Source: Desulfobacula sp.
GTDB lineage: Bacteria > Desulfobacterota > Desulfobacteria > Desulfobacterales > Desulfobacteraceae
Length of the DNA stretch: 32,224 nt
Assembly: GCA_021647625.1 (NCBI GenBank)
Contig: JAKIUJ010000024.1
Coordinates: 1 to 32,224 of the forward strand
Direction: 5' to 3'
In this document: one piece after another, positions 10,381 to 19,573 of the stretch
How the letters are laid out: the number at the start of each line of letters is the position of its first letter
How positions within the stretch are numbered: position 1 is the first letter of the stretch
Translations under genes and position numbers: made by a program
Notes under the pieces: generated by a model
Told to the model about the DNA's origin: nothing
Seen by the model: only the letters and a program-made list of their open reading frames with translations
The model's database searches: none

Positions 10381-10815
10381 CGTCTGCTCCAACAAAAAGA
10401 CTATAAAGGCCAGTGTGTTGGAAGATACTGTGTTGAAAGAGAAGATGAATTAAAAAATCTGATTAAAAATCAGAGAAAGGATGTGCGCCCTGTGCTTCAT
10501 CCGTCAATGGCGCTTCGATATCAAAAAGCCATCACTGGACTGAGGGAGTCTTTAAAAAGCGGCAAGGCGGCAGGAGCAAAAGAACACATAAGAGCTCTAA
10601 TTGAAAAAATTGTACTGACCCCAAAAGAAAACCGTAAGGAGTTATCAATCGATCTTTACGGGAATCTGGCAGGAATCTTAAAAATTGCTTCGGAGGATAA
10701 ATTTATGAAAAACATGACCCAAAAAACAAAAAGGATCGAAAAGAAAGTTGCCAATGACAATTTTATTTTCGAGCCGTCTGTTCAAGTGGTAGCGGGGGCA
10801 GGATACCAAAGGTAG
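10381..10815 (+). pseudogene. Serine recombinase C-terminal remnant
   Basis: LHPSMALRYQKAITGLRESL...EHIRALIEKIVLTPKENRKELSIDLYGNLAGIL...VVAGAGYQR is the C-terminal segment of large serine (resolvase/invertase-type) recombinases; catalytic N-terminus absent, frame closed upstream of 10381. Confidence 0.75.
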
Positions 10816-11114
10816 ATATTAAGATCCACGGTGTCCTGCTTTGAAAAACAGATCCCCTCTGATTCCAGCAACGCTTTTTGCAATTCAAATCCATTGGCGG
10901 GCTTCAAAGAGATTTTCCCCTTGGCATTGATCACCCGATGCCAGGGCAGGTCATATTTTTTTGACATTGAGTGAAGCAGACGGGACACCTGCCTTGCACC
11001 ATTCGATTTCCCCGCCAGTGCCGCAATTCGGCCATATGTCAGCACCTTTCCTTTAGGTATATCCTTAATAATACATAGGACATCTCTTGTAAACGGTAAC
11101 ATCATGCCGGACAC
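10782..11114 (-). CDS. Alkyltransferase-like (ATL) / MGMT-family protein lacking the acceptor Cys
   Basis: IPKGKVLTYGRIAALAG...ARQVSRLLHSM...DLPWHRVINAKGKISL; PWHR replaces PCHR. Confidence 0.85.
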   Translation of the reverse strand: MSGMMLPFTRDVLCIIKDIPKGKVLTYGRIAALAGKSNGARQVSRLLHSMSKKYDLPWHRVINAKGKISLKPANGFELQKALLESEGICFSKQDTVDLNIYLWYPAPATT

Positions 11115-11364
11115 CCTGCCATATTTAACTTTTTTTTACAATCTTAATGCCGTCACAAAAACTCAGATCTACTGCGTTGCAGCTTTTTGACCTGATTGAC
11201 TTGTATCCAATCGGTTGTACCAATCAGTTCAGACTATATACGGACGCTACGCCGAGCCAGTATGCAAATTTATAATTTCGATCATCCGTTGGGGAAAAGC
11301 ATTATTTTTCAATACGCGGAAAATTTGGTTTGATTAAACTTGCGCAATCTAATATGGAGGGGCA

Positions 11365-12255
11365 ATGATTTCGCAAGTAAAAAATATTTTGCCGGTTCTT
11401 TCCATACTCGGGGCTGTTTTTTTATGGGGAAGTTCTTTTTCCGCCATGCGGCTTTTATTGATGGATTTGTCACCATTTGCCGTCATGTTCTGTAGGATTT
11501 CTATCGCTTTTTTATTTATTATCCCGATATCAAGAAAAATTATCCCGAAATCGTATGTAAAAGGTGATTGGAAAATCATCCTGCCCATGGTGCTGTTTCA
11601 GCCCTGTCTCTATTTTTTATTTGAAACAAATGCCTTAACCTATACCACATCCTCACAGGCCGGCATCATCTCGGCATGCCTGCCCTTGATGGTTGCTGTC
11701 ACCGCCTGGATGTTTCTTTCTGAATCAATCCGGAAAAAAACCGTTGTCGGTCTTGTTCTTTCCATCACCGGCGTTGTTTTGCTGACCCTATTCCAGAGTC
11801 AGGGAAGTACGGCATCCAGGCCTATATTGGGCAATTTTCTTGAAATGCTGGCCATGGGCAGTGCCTGCGGGAATATGATCCTGGTTAAAAAACTCAGCGC
11901 ACGCTATGACACCTGGTCTTTGACCGGTATGCAGGTTTGCGGTGGTATGCTGTTTTTTCTACCGGGCGTTGTACAGGTTTCACAGACCGATCCATCGGTC
12001 TTCACCACAAAAGTCATCGTCATTCTCATCTATCTTGGTGTCTGTGTCTCCTTTTTTTCTTTTGGCCTGTATAACTGGGGAATCAGCAAGATAGAAGCCT
12101 CCAGGGCATCCATATTTATTAACCTTATTCCGGTTACTGCAATTACCCTGGGCTGGTTGATTTTAGGCGAGACCTTGAATGTCAAACAAATCCTGGCTGC
12201 CGGTATTGTCATCGCAGGAGTCATCATTTCCAATCAAAAACAGGGTCAAAAATGA
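11365..12255 (+). CDS. EamA/DMT family transporter
   Basis: 296 aa, ~10 hydrophobic segments, two EamA-like halves (LWGSSFSAMRLLL; LGWLILGETL). Confidence 0.88.
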   Translation: MISQVKNILPVLSILGAVFLWGSSFSAMRLLLMDLSPFAVMFCRISIAFLFIIPISRKIIPKSYVKGDWKIILPMVLFQPCLYFLFETNALTYTTSSQAGIISACLPLMVAVTAWMFLSESIRKKTVVGLVLSITGVVLLTLFQSQGSTASRPILGNFLEMLAMGSACGNMILVKKLSARYDTWSLTGMQVCGGMLFFLPGVVQVSQTDPSVFTTKVIVILIYLGVCVSFFSFGLYNWGISKIEASRASIFINLIPVTAITLGWLILGETLNVKQILAAGIVIAGVIISNQKQGQK

Positions 12256-13163
12256 GTCATTGGCCCGGATTCAATTCTTTTGACAAGGTGGGCAATTAAG
12301 GATTCATCCTCAAGTATCCGTATGTGCCCCAGCCCGTTTGTCGGGAAAAGACTGATATTATTCTGTAAAAGACTTGCATTCCATGATTCTTCATAGGGAA
12401 CGGCCTTATCTTTTGTGTCATGGACAATTAAAATATTCTGGGTCACCTTTGACAACAGATCAATTGGATTTTCCAATGCAAAACTGCGGCCGGAGTTTAC
12501 CTCAATCTCGTCTATTAAGGCATTAAACGCAGCAATCGGCACACCGTATCGTTCAAACGTCACATTCAACATTTCGATTAGATTTAACGCAGGAGCGATA
12601 AGAATAGTATTTATTTTCCTTTTTGATCGCCAAAGATAATTAATTACCGCAGATGCGCCCAATGAGTGGGCAACTATCGTGTGAACATCCAATTGGGGTC
12701 GGGTTTCCAAAAAATCATACACTGCATTTGAAAATCTGAAATAATTGGCGGTTTTACCATCGGATTCTCCATGACCTATATGATCAAAAGTCAACACAGA
12801 AAACCCGGCCTGTGTCAGAGAAGAGATATATCGAGAAAACTGAATTCCTCTTCCTGCCCACCCATGGATAAACACAACAGCAGGGCCTTTCCCCCACTGG
12901 TATGCTTTAAGTATTTTATCATTTCCAACTTCTACATTGGACTGAAAATAAAAGACCTTGGCCTTTGACAATATACGTTTTTGATTTTCCGATAAGGTAT
13001 AAACCAGGGGCCTGAAAAATAACCGCTGGATAATAAGCCGACTCAAGGCGCTTGAAACAAGCCAGATAAAAGAAAAGAAAAACTTGATGAACCGTTGTCG
13101 AAAATCCAAATTGAGACGAACGTTCGTGCTTTTAATAGGTGTTTGCTTATAGCTGATTGTCAT
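12246..13163 (-). CDS. Alpha/beta hydrolase
   Basis: VVFIHGWAGRGIQFSRY, nucleophile elbow VAHSLGASA, ILIVHDTKDKAVPYEES. Confidence 0.88.
   Translation of the reverse strand: MTISYKQTPIKSTNVRLNLDFRQRFIKFFFSFIWLVSSALSRLIIQRLFFRPLVYTLSENQKRILSKAKVFYFQSNVEVGNDKILKAYQWGKGPAVVFIHGWAGRGIQFSRYISSLTQAGFSVLTFDHIGHGESDGKTANYFRFSNAVYDFLETRPQLDVHTIVAHSLGASAVINYLWRSKRKINTILIAPALNLIEMLNVTFERYGVPIAAFNALIDEIEVNSGRSFALENPIDLLSKVTQNILIVHDTKDKAVPYEESWNASLLQNNISLFPTNGLGHIRILEDESLIAHLVKRIESGPMTHF
13116..13127. promoter_or_regulatory. Candidate TetR operator (ACGAACGTTCGT palindrome)
   Basis: 12-bp perfect palindrome sharing core CGAACGTTCG with 13791-13800; lies just inside the annotated 5' end of the hydrolase gene. 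Confidence 0.5.
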
Positions 13164-13184
13164 TACACCACCTCTTTTTAACGT

Positions 13185-13775
13185 TTAATGATCTGATTTA
13201 TAGGAATCAATGAGCCGATCAAATGATTTGAACATGAGTTGTCTTGCACCGTTATATTCAAGGGAACTTTGATATAAAAAAAATCCAAGAATCAAGGCAT
13301 ACAATTCAAAAGCAAATTGTTCACAATCTGTATCAGCTCTAAACTCACCTACCCTGACTGCGGATTCGGCAATTTTGCTTAGGCATTTTATCCATTCATC
13401 TTGTTGTTCCCGGATAAAGGCCCTGACAAGCCCTGGTCGATCAGAATACTCAGCTGCCGCAGAAACAAAGATACAACCGCCTGAAAGATCCTGTGTCCAC
13501 TGCATCCAGTTTTCCATGATTTTTCTTACCCTGGGTATACCCGCCCGGGTCATCAATGCCGGGATAACAACACCTTCATTAAAAACTTCTCCGGCATGGG
13601 ACATCACCTGGAGCTGAAGATTTTCTTTTGATTGAAAATGACCAAACAGCCCGCTTTTAGACATATTTGCAGCTTTTGCCAGCGCACCGATGGTTAAGCA
13701 TTCCAGACCCAGCTTGGATGCCAGTTCAAACCCAAGACTTAAAATTTTTCTTTTTGTTTCATCTCCTTTTTTCAT
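13185..13775 (-). CDS. TetR/AcrR family transcriptional regulator
   Basis: KRKILSLGFELASKLGLECLTIGALAKAANMSKSGLFGHFQSKENLQ HTH; start moved to MKKGDETKRK so that the palindrome at 13790 is upstream (track ORF extends to 13811). Confidence 0.9.
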   Translation of the reverse strand: MKKGDETKRKILSLGFELASKLGLECLTIGALAKAANMSKSGLFGHFQSKENLQLQVMSHAGEVFNEGVVIPALMTRAGIPRVRKIMENWMQWTQDLSGGCIFVSAAAEYSDRPGLVRAFIREQQDEWIKCLSKIAESAVRVGEFRADTDCEQFAFELYALILGFFLYQSSLEYNGARQLMFKSFDRLIDSYKSDH

Positions 13776-13789
13776 AATTTTAAAATAGC

Positions 13790-13801
13790 ACGAACGTTCG
13801 G
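13790..13801. promoter_or_regulatory. Candidate TetR autoregulatory operator (ACGAACGTTCGG)
   Basis: Shares the 10-bp palindrome CGAACGTTCG with 13117-13126; located just upstream of the likely tetR start. Confidence 0.55.
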
Positions 13802-13917
13802 TTTTAATCAATGCTTTTATTTTTTTTATAAATCACTGGTATCTTACTAAAAAAAAGAGTAATTGTTAAAACTTAACCTAAAATCGGGGCTTCACAAAAA
13901 TTTTCAATTTATTAAAA

Positions 13918-15042
13918 TTGAGAAAGGAGAGTACGAAGAAAAAAGTCGGAATTGTTGGCTGGCGCGGAATGGTTGGTTCTGTATTAATGGAAAGAATGTT
14001 GGAGGAAGATGATTTCAAACGGTTCACACCGCTTTTTTTCACCACCTCCCAGGCAGGCCAAAAAGCACCTGATATTGGTATTGAAACACCGCCATTGGTT
14101 GATGCTTATGATATTAATGCCCTGTTTGACATGGACATTATTATTTCATGCCAGGGCGGATCATACACCCAGGTCGTCAGACCCAAACTTGCTGAACAAA
14201 ACTGGGACGGCTATTGGATTGATGCGGCATCCACCTTGAGAATGGATGATCAAAGTGTCATTGTCCTGGATCCTGTTAACAAAACGGTTATCGACAACGC
14301 GTTAAATAACGGTATTAAAAACTATATTGGCGGTAATTGTACCGTATCCTTGATGCTCATGGCATTGGGTGGCCTGTTTGAAAGCGGCCAGATTGAGTGG
14401 TTAACCTCCATGACCTACCAGGCAGCCTCCGGTGCCGGTGCGAAGAACATGGAAGAACTGGTTACCCAGATGCGGGCCATTGGGAACCTGGCATCTCCAA
14501 TACTGGATGACACGGCATCCGCCATTTTAAGCCTTGATAAAAATGTCATTGAAACCATGCGATCAGATGCCATGCCGACTGCCAACTGGGCAGTGCCGCT
14601 TGCGGCAAGTCTGATCCCCTGGATCGATCGTGCCATGGATAATGGACAGACAAGAGAAGAATGGAAAGGCTTTGTTGAAACCAACAAAATCATTGGTCGG
14701 TCTGATAACCCGATCCCCATTGACGGGCAATGCGTAAGAGTGGGCTCCATGCGGTGTCACAGCCAGGCATTTACCATCAAGCTGAAAAATGATCTTCCGT
14801 TAAACGAAATCGAATCCATGCTGGCCCGGAACAATGATTGGGTCAAAGTGGTTCCGAACAAAAAGCAAGCGAGTATCACCGATTTGACACCTGCCGCTGT
14901 TACCGGGACATTAACTGTTCCAGTCGGTCGTATCCGAAAAATGAACATAGGTGAAAAATACCTGACTGCATTTTCTGTTGGAGATCAGCTGCTTTGGGGC
15001 GCTGCCGAACCCTTAAGGCGCATTTTAAATATCATCCTTTAG
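13918..15042 (+). CDS. asd: Aspartate-semialdehyde dehydrogenase
   Basis: [43 protein letters not shown] (catalytic Cys), R-C-H-S-Q-A-F C-terminal region; start codon uncertain (TTG 13918 or ACG 13933). Confidence 0.92.
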   Translation: MRKESTKKKVGIVGWRGMVGSVLMERMLEEDDFKRFTPLFFTTSQAGQKAPDIGIETPPLVDAYDINALFDMDIIISCQGGSYTQVVRPKLAEQNWDGYWIDAASTLRMDDQSVIVLDPVNKTVIDNALNNGIKNYIGGNCTVSLMLMALGGLFESGQIEWLTSMTYQAASGAGAKNMEELVTQMRAIGNLASPILDDTASAILSLDKNVIETMRSDAMPTANWAVPLAASLIPWIDRAMDNGQTREEWKGFVETNKIIGRSDNPIPIDGQCVRVGSMRCHSQAFTIKLKNDLPLNEIESMLARNNDWVKVVPNKKQASITDLTPAAVTGTLTVPVGRIRKMNIGEKYLTAFSVGDQLLWGAAEPLRRILNIIL

Positions 15043-15086
15043 TGTTTGATATTTGTCTTTTTTTAATATACTGAAACTTTGATCGT

Positions 15087-15942
15087 ATGAGCAGACTGAG
15101 ACTTGGGTATCCCAAATTTAACAGGTTAATATTGTATATTGTTAAGGTGGACAATAAAATATTTGTTTCAAGGCATGGAATCAATATTTCCTGCCTGGTT
15201 CTTCTCCTGGTGCTTGTCTTTGTAACGGGCGGATGCATTCAAAGCCAGGCAGACCCCATAGCCCAGGACGGCCATCTGGATCTATCCGGGTGGGACTTTA
15301 GTCAAAAAGGCCCTGTGGAACTGAAAGGAAAGTGGGAATTTTATTGGGAAAAATTGCTCCTGCCAAAAAATTTTTCCATTGACACCGATTGGAAGAAAAC
15401 CAACTATATTCAAGTGCCGGGGCTCTGGAAAAAAAACGCTTCAACCACGGGGCCGCTGCCGGCACAGGTCTCGGTCTTGCCATTTCAAAGGAGTTGGTGG
15501 GCCTGCCACGGCGGTAAAATCGGGGTTTCCTCCAGAAACGGACGGGGCTCTGTTTTCTGGTTCACCCTGCCCCTGGATTCTTCGAAAATGGATGTTTTGA
15601 CAAAGACAGACACCTCCCCGGCTAATATACCTGTTTTTACCGGCCCGGATGAATTTTTGCCTCCTTTAAAAATGAAAAGTAACGGACCAACATGCGATAG
15701 TGCCTGCATCCTGGCTGTGGATGATGATCCAGTCAATCTTGAGGTGGTGGTCAACCACCTGGACTGTTTTAATGTCCTGACCTGTATCAGCGGACAGCAG
15801 GCCCTTGATCGGATTGAAAAAGCCCCCTGCCGGATCTCATCTTGCTGGATATCATGATGCCGGGACTGTCGGGGTATGATGTCTGCCGTAAAATCCGGGA
15901 AACTTATTCTCCTTCCCGGCTGCCAGTGATCCTGCTTGGGTG
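15087..15942 (+). pseudogene. Collapsed hybrid sensor histidine kinase (7TMR-DISM N-terminus fused out of frame to HATPase end plus REC)
   Basis: Lipoprotein/7TMR-DISMED2-like start (WDFSQKGPVELKGKWEFYWEKLL...IQVPGLWKK) abruptly followed by out-of-frame GTGLGLAISKELVGL, then HGGKIGVSSRNGRGSVFWFTLPL, then REC VDDDPVNLEVV; another frameshift before DLILLDIMMPGLSGYDVCRKIRE. Confidence 0.85.
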
Positions 15943-16009
15943 TGGGGTTTGCTTGCTGGTTCCTATTCTTTGAGACGGAAGAAATATAATAATAATCAAT
16001 AAAAAAAAG

Positions 16010-16170
16010 TAAGGGCGCACTCAAAAAATTATTACCGATTTTGTAAGTTGAATCACCTGACCGGTAAGGCGTGGAAACCACGGCATATCAAGATATGTCG
16101 TGGTTTCATAACGTAACCTGCGAGATGAATCGGCTCTCAAAATGTAAAATTATTTTTAAGTGAGCCCTTA
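16010..16170. mobile_element. MITE-like palindromic element with terminal inverted repeats
   Basis: TIRs TAAGGGCGCACTCAAAAAATTATTACCGATTTT / TAAGGGCTCACTTAAAAATAATTTTACATTTT; central hairpin GAAACCACGGCATATC-AA-GATATGTCGTGGTTTC (16074-16107). Confidence 0.7.
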
Positions 16171-16199
16171 TCATTATTCTTGGTATAAATTCTTGATTT

Positions 16200-17609
16200 T
16201 TAAGTTTCGTTGACCAGCGGTTTTGTGGCATAGCTTGACTTTGGTTCATAACTTGACCCACCAGATCCACCTGACGTTCTCAGTGTGCCATGATTGATTG
16301 TGGTAAAATCAGGGTACGCATTACCACCATGTTCTATGGCATCCAGCCCTTCGAGCTCTTCTTGTCTGGACACTCTCAATCCTATGGTCATATCAATCAA
16401 TTTAAAAAGCAGGTAAGCCAATGGAAATGTCCATGCAAAACATGAAACAATGCCTGTCATCTGAACTGCCAGTATTTTCAAAGTCATACCATTGATATTA
16501 AAAAGGCCGGCAGCCAGGGTTCCCCAGGCACCGCACACCCCGTGGACGGATATGGCTCCAACAGGATCATCAATTCTAAGTTTATCAAAGAACAAGACTG
16601 AAAAAACAACGATCACGCCGGCAACAGCGCCAATAACAATCGCACTTGAGGGAGTCACATTAGCACACCCGGCGGTAATCCCGACAAGCCCGGCCAACGC
16701 ACCATTCAAAGTCATACCCACTTCCGGTTTTCCAAATTTGAACCAGGAAACCATCATGGCAAAAATTGAACCGCTGGCAGCGGCCAGATTCGTATTAACA
16801 AAAATCATGGCAATATCTTTAGAAGCCGCAGTTGTTGATCCCGGATTGAACCCGAACCATCCCAACCATAGAATAAATACACCAACCGCTGCCATTGGGA
16901 TATTATGACCCAATATCGGCTTAACACGACCTTCTTTTGTATATTTGCCAAGGCGAGGTCCAAGAACGATGGCCCCGGCGAGTGCTGCCCAGCCACCGAC
17001 GGAATGAACAACGGTGGAACCTGCAAAATCGATAAATCCAAGTCCTTCAAGCCAACCTGCACCGTTAAACAGACTTCCCCAGGCCCAGCTGCCAAAAACA
17101 GGGTAAATAAGCCCTGTAATAAAAATTGAATATAAAAGATAACCGATAAATTTTGTTCTTTCAGCCATTGCACCTGAAACAATGGTTGCAGCCGTTGCTG
17201 CAAAAACCACCTGGAACATCCAGAAAGCCAGAACCCAAGGATCTCCTCCCACTTTAAAATCACTTAAGAAAAAACCGGTTGTTCCAAAAAGACCGGTTTT
17301 TGAAACACCAAACATCAGGCCAAACCCCACAGCCCAGTAAACAATGGAACCCATTGAAAAATCCATAAGATTTTTCATCATGATGTTGACTGCATTTTTG
17401 GCTCGTGTGAAACCTGCTTCAACCATGGCAAACCCTGCCTGCATAAAAAATACAAACATGGCCGCAATGAGCGTCCAGATATAATCGGCATGTGTCTGAA
17501 CAGCTGCGATGGCAGCTTTATTTGTTAGTGCGGTGGGTACGTCATCTCCTGCCCAGACGGTCCCAGCGTACGCCAAAAAAAATATTAATATCATTCCAAG
17601 TTTCTTCAT
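16200..17609 (-). CDS. amtB: Ammonium transporter
   Basis: MFVFFMQAGFAMVEAGFTRAKNAVNIMMKNLMDF, VHSVGGWAALAGAIVLGPRLGKY, GAISVHGVCGAWGTLAAG. Confidence 0.97.
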   Translation of the reverse strand: MKKLGMILIFFLAYAGTVWAGDDVPTALTNKAAIAAVQTHADYIWTLIAAMFVFFMQAGFAMVEAGFTRAKNAVNIMMKNLMDFSMGSIVYWAVGFGLMFGVSKTGLFGTTGFFLSDFKVGGDPWVLAFWMFQVVFAATAATIVSGAMAERTKFIGYLLYSIFITGLIYPVFGSWAWGSLFNGAGWLEGLGFIDFAGSTVVHSVGGWAALAGAIVLGPRLGKYTKEGRVKPILGHNIPMAAVGVFILWLGWFGFNPGSTTAASKDIAMIFVNTNLAAASGSIFAMMVSWFKFGKPEVGMTLNGALAGLVGITAGCANVTPSSAIVIGAVAGVIVVFSVLFFDKLRIDDPVGAISVHGVCGAWGTLAAGLFNINGMTLKILAVQMTGIVSCFAWTFPLAYLLFKLIDMTIGLRVSRQEELEGLDAIEHGGNAYPDFTTINHGTLRTSGGSGGSSYEPKSSYATKPLVNET

Positions 17610-17663
17610 TTCATCTTCTCCTTATTGCTATAATTCACCTTAACTTTATACTGTGCCAAAACT

Positions 17664-18017
<354 letters not shown>

Positions 18018-18056
18018 TTAAAATTGTAACTCTTTCCCCATTTGGGTTCTTATAAA

Positions 18057-18072
18057 AGCAAAACAGGTGCCA
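18057..18072 (-). promoter_or_regulatory. Sigma54 (RpoN) -24/-12 promoter of glnK-amtB
   Basis: Minus strand reads TGGCACCTGTTTTGCT, matching TGGCAC-N5-TTGCW, ~55 nt upstream of the glnK start. Confidence 0.85.
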
Positions 18073-18310
18073 AGATCACAAAAGGAATCATTTAACATCA
18101 TAACCACTTGAAATATCAACAAAACATCTATATACAAAATATCAAACTATATTTTCCTAATTTACATATTTGTAATTACGAACTCACAAATTTGTAAGTT
18201 ATGTCTTTTGGTAATAAATTCCAAGGAGATTAATTACAAAAATGGAATTCTATCGAATTGAGGTATAAATGCGGGTATTCTCATTTACTACCTGACTGAA
18301 AGGCTCCGTA

Positions 18311-18448
18311 TTTGGACGAAAAGTTGCCCATATGCAAGGCGCAAGAAATCCTGAAACCGGAGTGTACTGCTGTACATGAGGATTTCAGGATTTTGCAGCA
18401 ACGAAGCAGATGGGCGCTGCCGACGGGTGGGTTTTCGCTCAAACACTA
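18311..18448 (-). repeat. Dispersed long-hairpin repeat, copy 2
   Basis: Minus strand TAGTGTTTGAGCGAAAACCCACCCGTC...AATCCTGAAATCCTCATGTACAGCAGTACACTCCGGTTTCAGGATTTCTTGCGCCTTGCATATGGGCAACTTTTCGTCCAAA. Confidence 0.9.
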
Positions 18449-19528
18449 TTTAAAAAGAATCCGGGAGATGGTCTTACCTGCGGCATATCCCCTGGCAAAT
18501 CGCCAGTGAAAAAATGACGAGGATACCATTTTTAATGAAAGGTTTGGGAATCTGTAAAACCAGTGGGCACCTAAATTATAAATACTCAAATCCCTTTGCA
18601 TGGTTTTAAGTTTTCTGTGATAGATTATTCCTGCTGATTCAAGGCGGTTTTTAGATGCTTCAAGGATTGCTTTTGCTGCATCCTGACCACTTTTGATCGC
18701 AAAATAAATCCCTTCTCCTAAAAGGCGCTCTGCAAGCCCGGCTGCATCACCAGCAAAAAGAATCCTTTTGTTTTCAAAAGAATACCTCCCGGTACAAATG
18801 GGATACCCCTTTATTGCACGCAATGATTGCGTGCCCATTTGCGTTCCGAAGCGGTGATTTGCATATTCAAAAAGCTGCTGTGTTCTAAGTTTTTTCCGGG
18901 TTTCAATAGAATAAATACCAATATTGACATGATCACCCTTAGGAAATATCCAATGATATCCTTTATGCTTTCCGGAAAAATCGAACTCCATTTTATATTG
19001 TTCCGGATGGTCGACTAAAACATCCGCCTCAAGGGCCCACTGCTGTTGCCACATTCTCTTTTTTATGACCATTCTGCGAACCCGGCTGTTGGCACCATCC
19101 GCTCCGATAAGATAGGATGCTTTAAAGGAACCGATATCCGTTACAATCTGCACACCCGTTGATGTTTCATGAATTTGATGTATTTTTTTTGCAATTTTAA
19201 ACTGTCCGCCCTTTTTGATCACCTCATTTAAAGAAAACGCATCCAGGTCTTCTCTTTTTGTCATGTAACAAAGAATGTTATCGCTTTGGATTAAAAAAGA
19301 TTGTTTATTGGTTTTACGAATTTTGACGGATCTACACACTCTTCTGATAACCGAAGAGATATCATATTGAAACAATTGAATACCCTTGGGAGTAATACCA
19401 CCGGCACATGCTTTTTTTCTGGGAAACGCCACCTTATCTATGATCAGCACACTGGCACCTGCTGTTAAAAGATCAAACGCTGCAGCCGTACCAGCCGGCC
19501 CCGCCCCTATGATGGCAACATCAAACAT
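18446..19528 (-). CDS. FAD-dependent oxidoreductase, geranylgeranyl-reductase-like family
   Basis: N-terminal GxGxxG: VAIIGAGPAGTAAAFDLL; later ILFAGDAAGLAERLLGEGIYFAIKSGQDAA. Confidence 0.88.
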   Translation of the reverse strand: MFDVAIIGAGPAGTAAAFDLLTAGASVLIIDKVAFPRKKACAGGITPKGIQLFQYDISSVIRRVCRSVKIRKTNKQSFLIQSDNILCYMTKREDLDAFSLNEVIKKGGQFKIAKKIHQIHETSTGVQIVTDIGSFKASYLIGADGANSRVRRMVIKKRMWQQQWALEADVLVDHPEQYKMEFDFSGKHKGYHWIFPKGDHVNIGIYSIETRKKLRTQQLFEYANHRFGTQMGTQSLRAIKGYPICTGRYSFENKRILFAGDAAGLAERLLGEGIYFAIKSGQDAAKAILEASKNRLESAGIIYHRKLKTMQRDLSIYNLGAHWFYRFPNLSLKMVSSSFFHWRFARGYAAGKTISRILFK

Positions 19529-19573
19529 GTATCTTTCTTTAGCAGGTTAGGGGCTTAAATACAACAGGCCAGG

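Noticed and set aside
14415-14750. 111-aa minus-strand ORF within asd
   Set aside because: Antisense shadow ORF; asd is well supported.
15485-16081. 198-aa minus-strand ORF across the kinase pseudogene and MITE
   Set aside because: Composite of antisense pseudogene and repeat sequence; no domain recognised.
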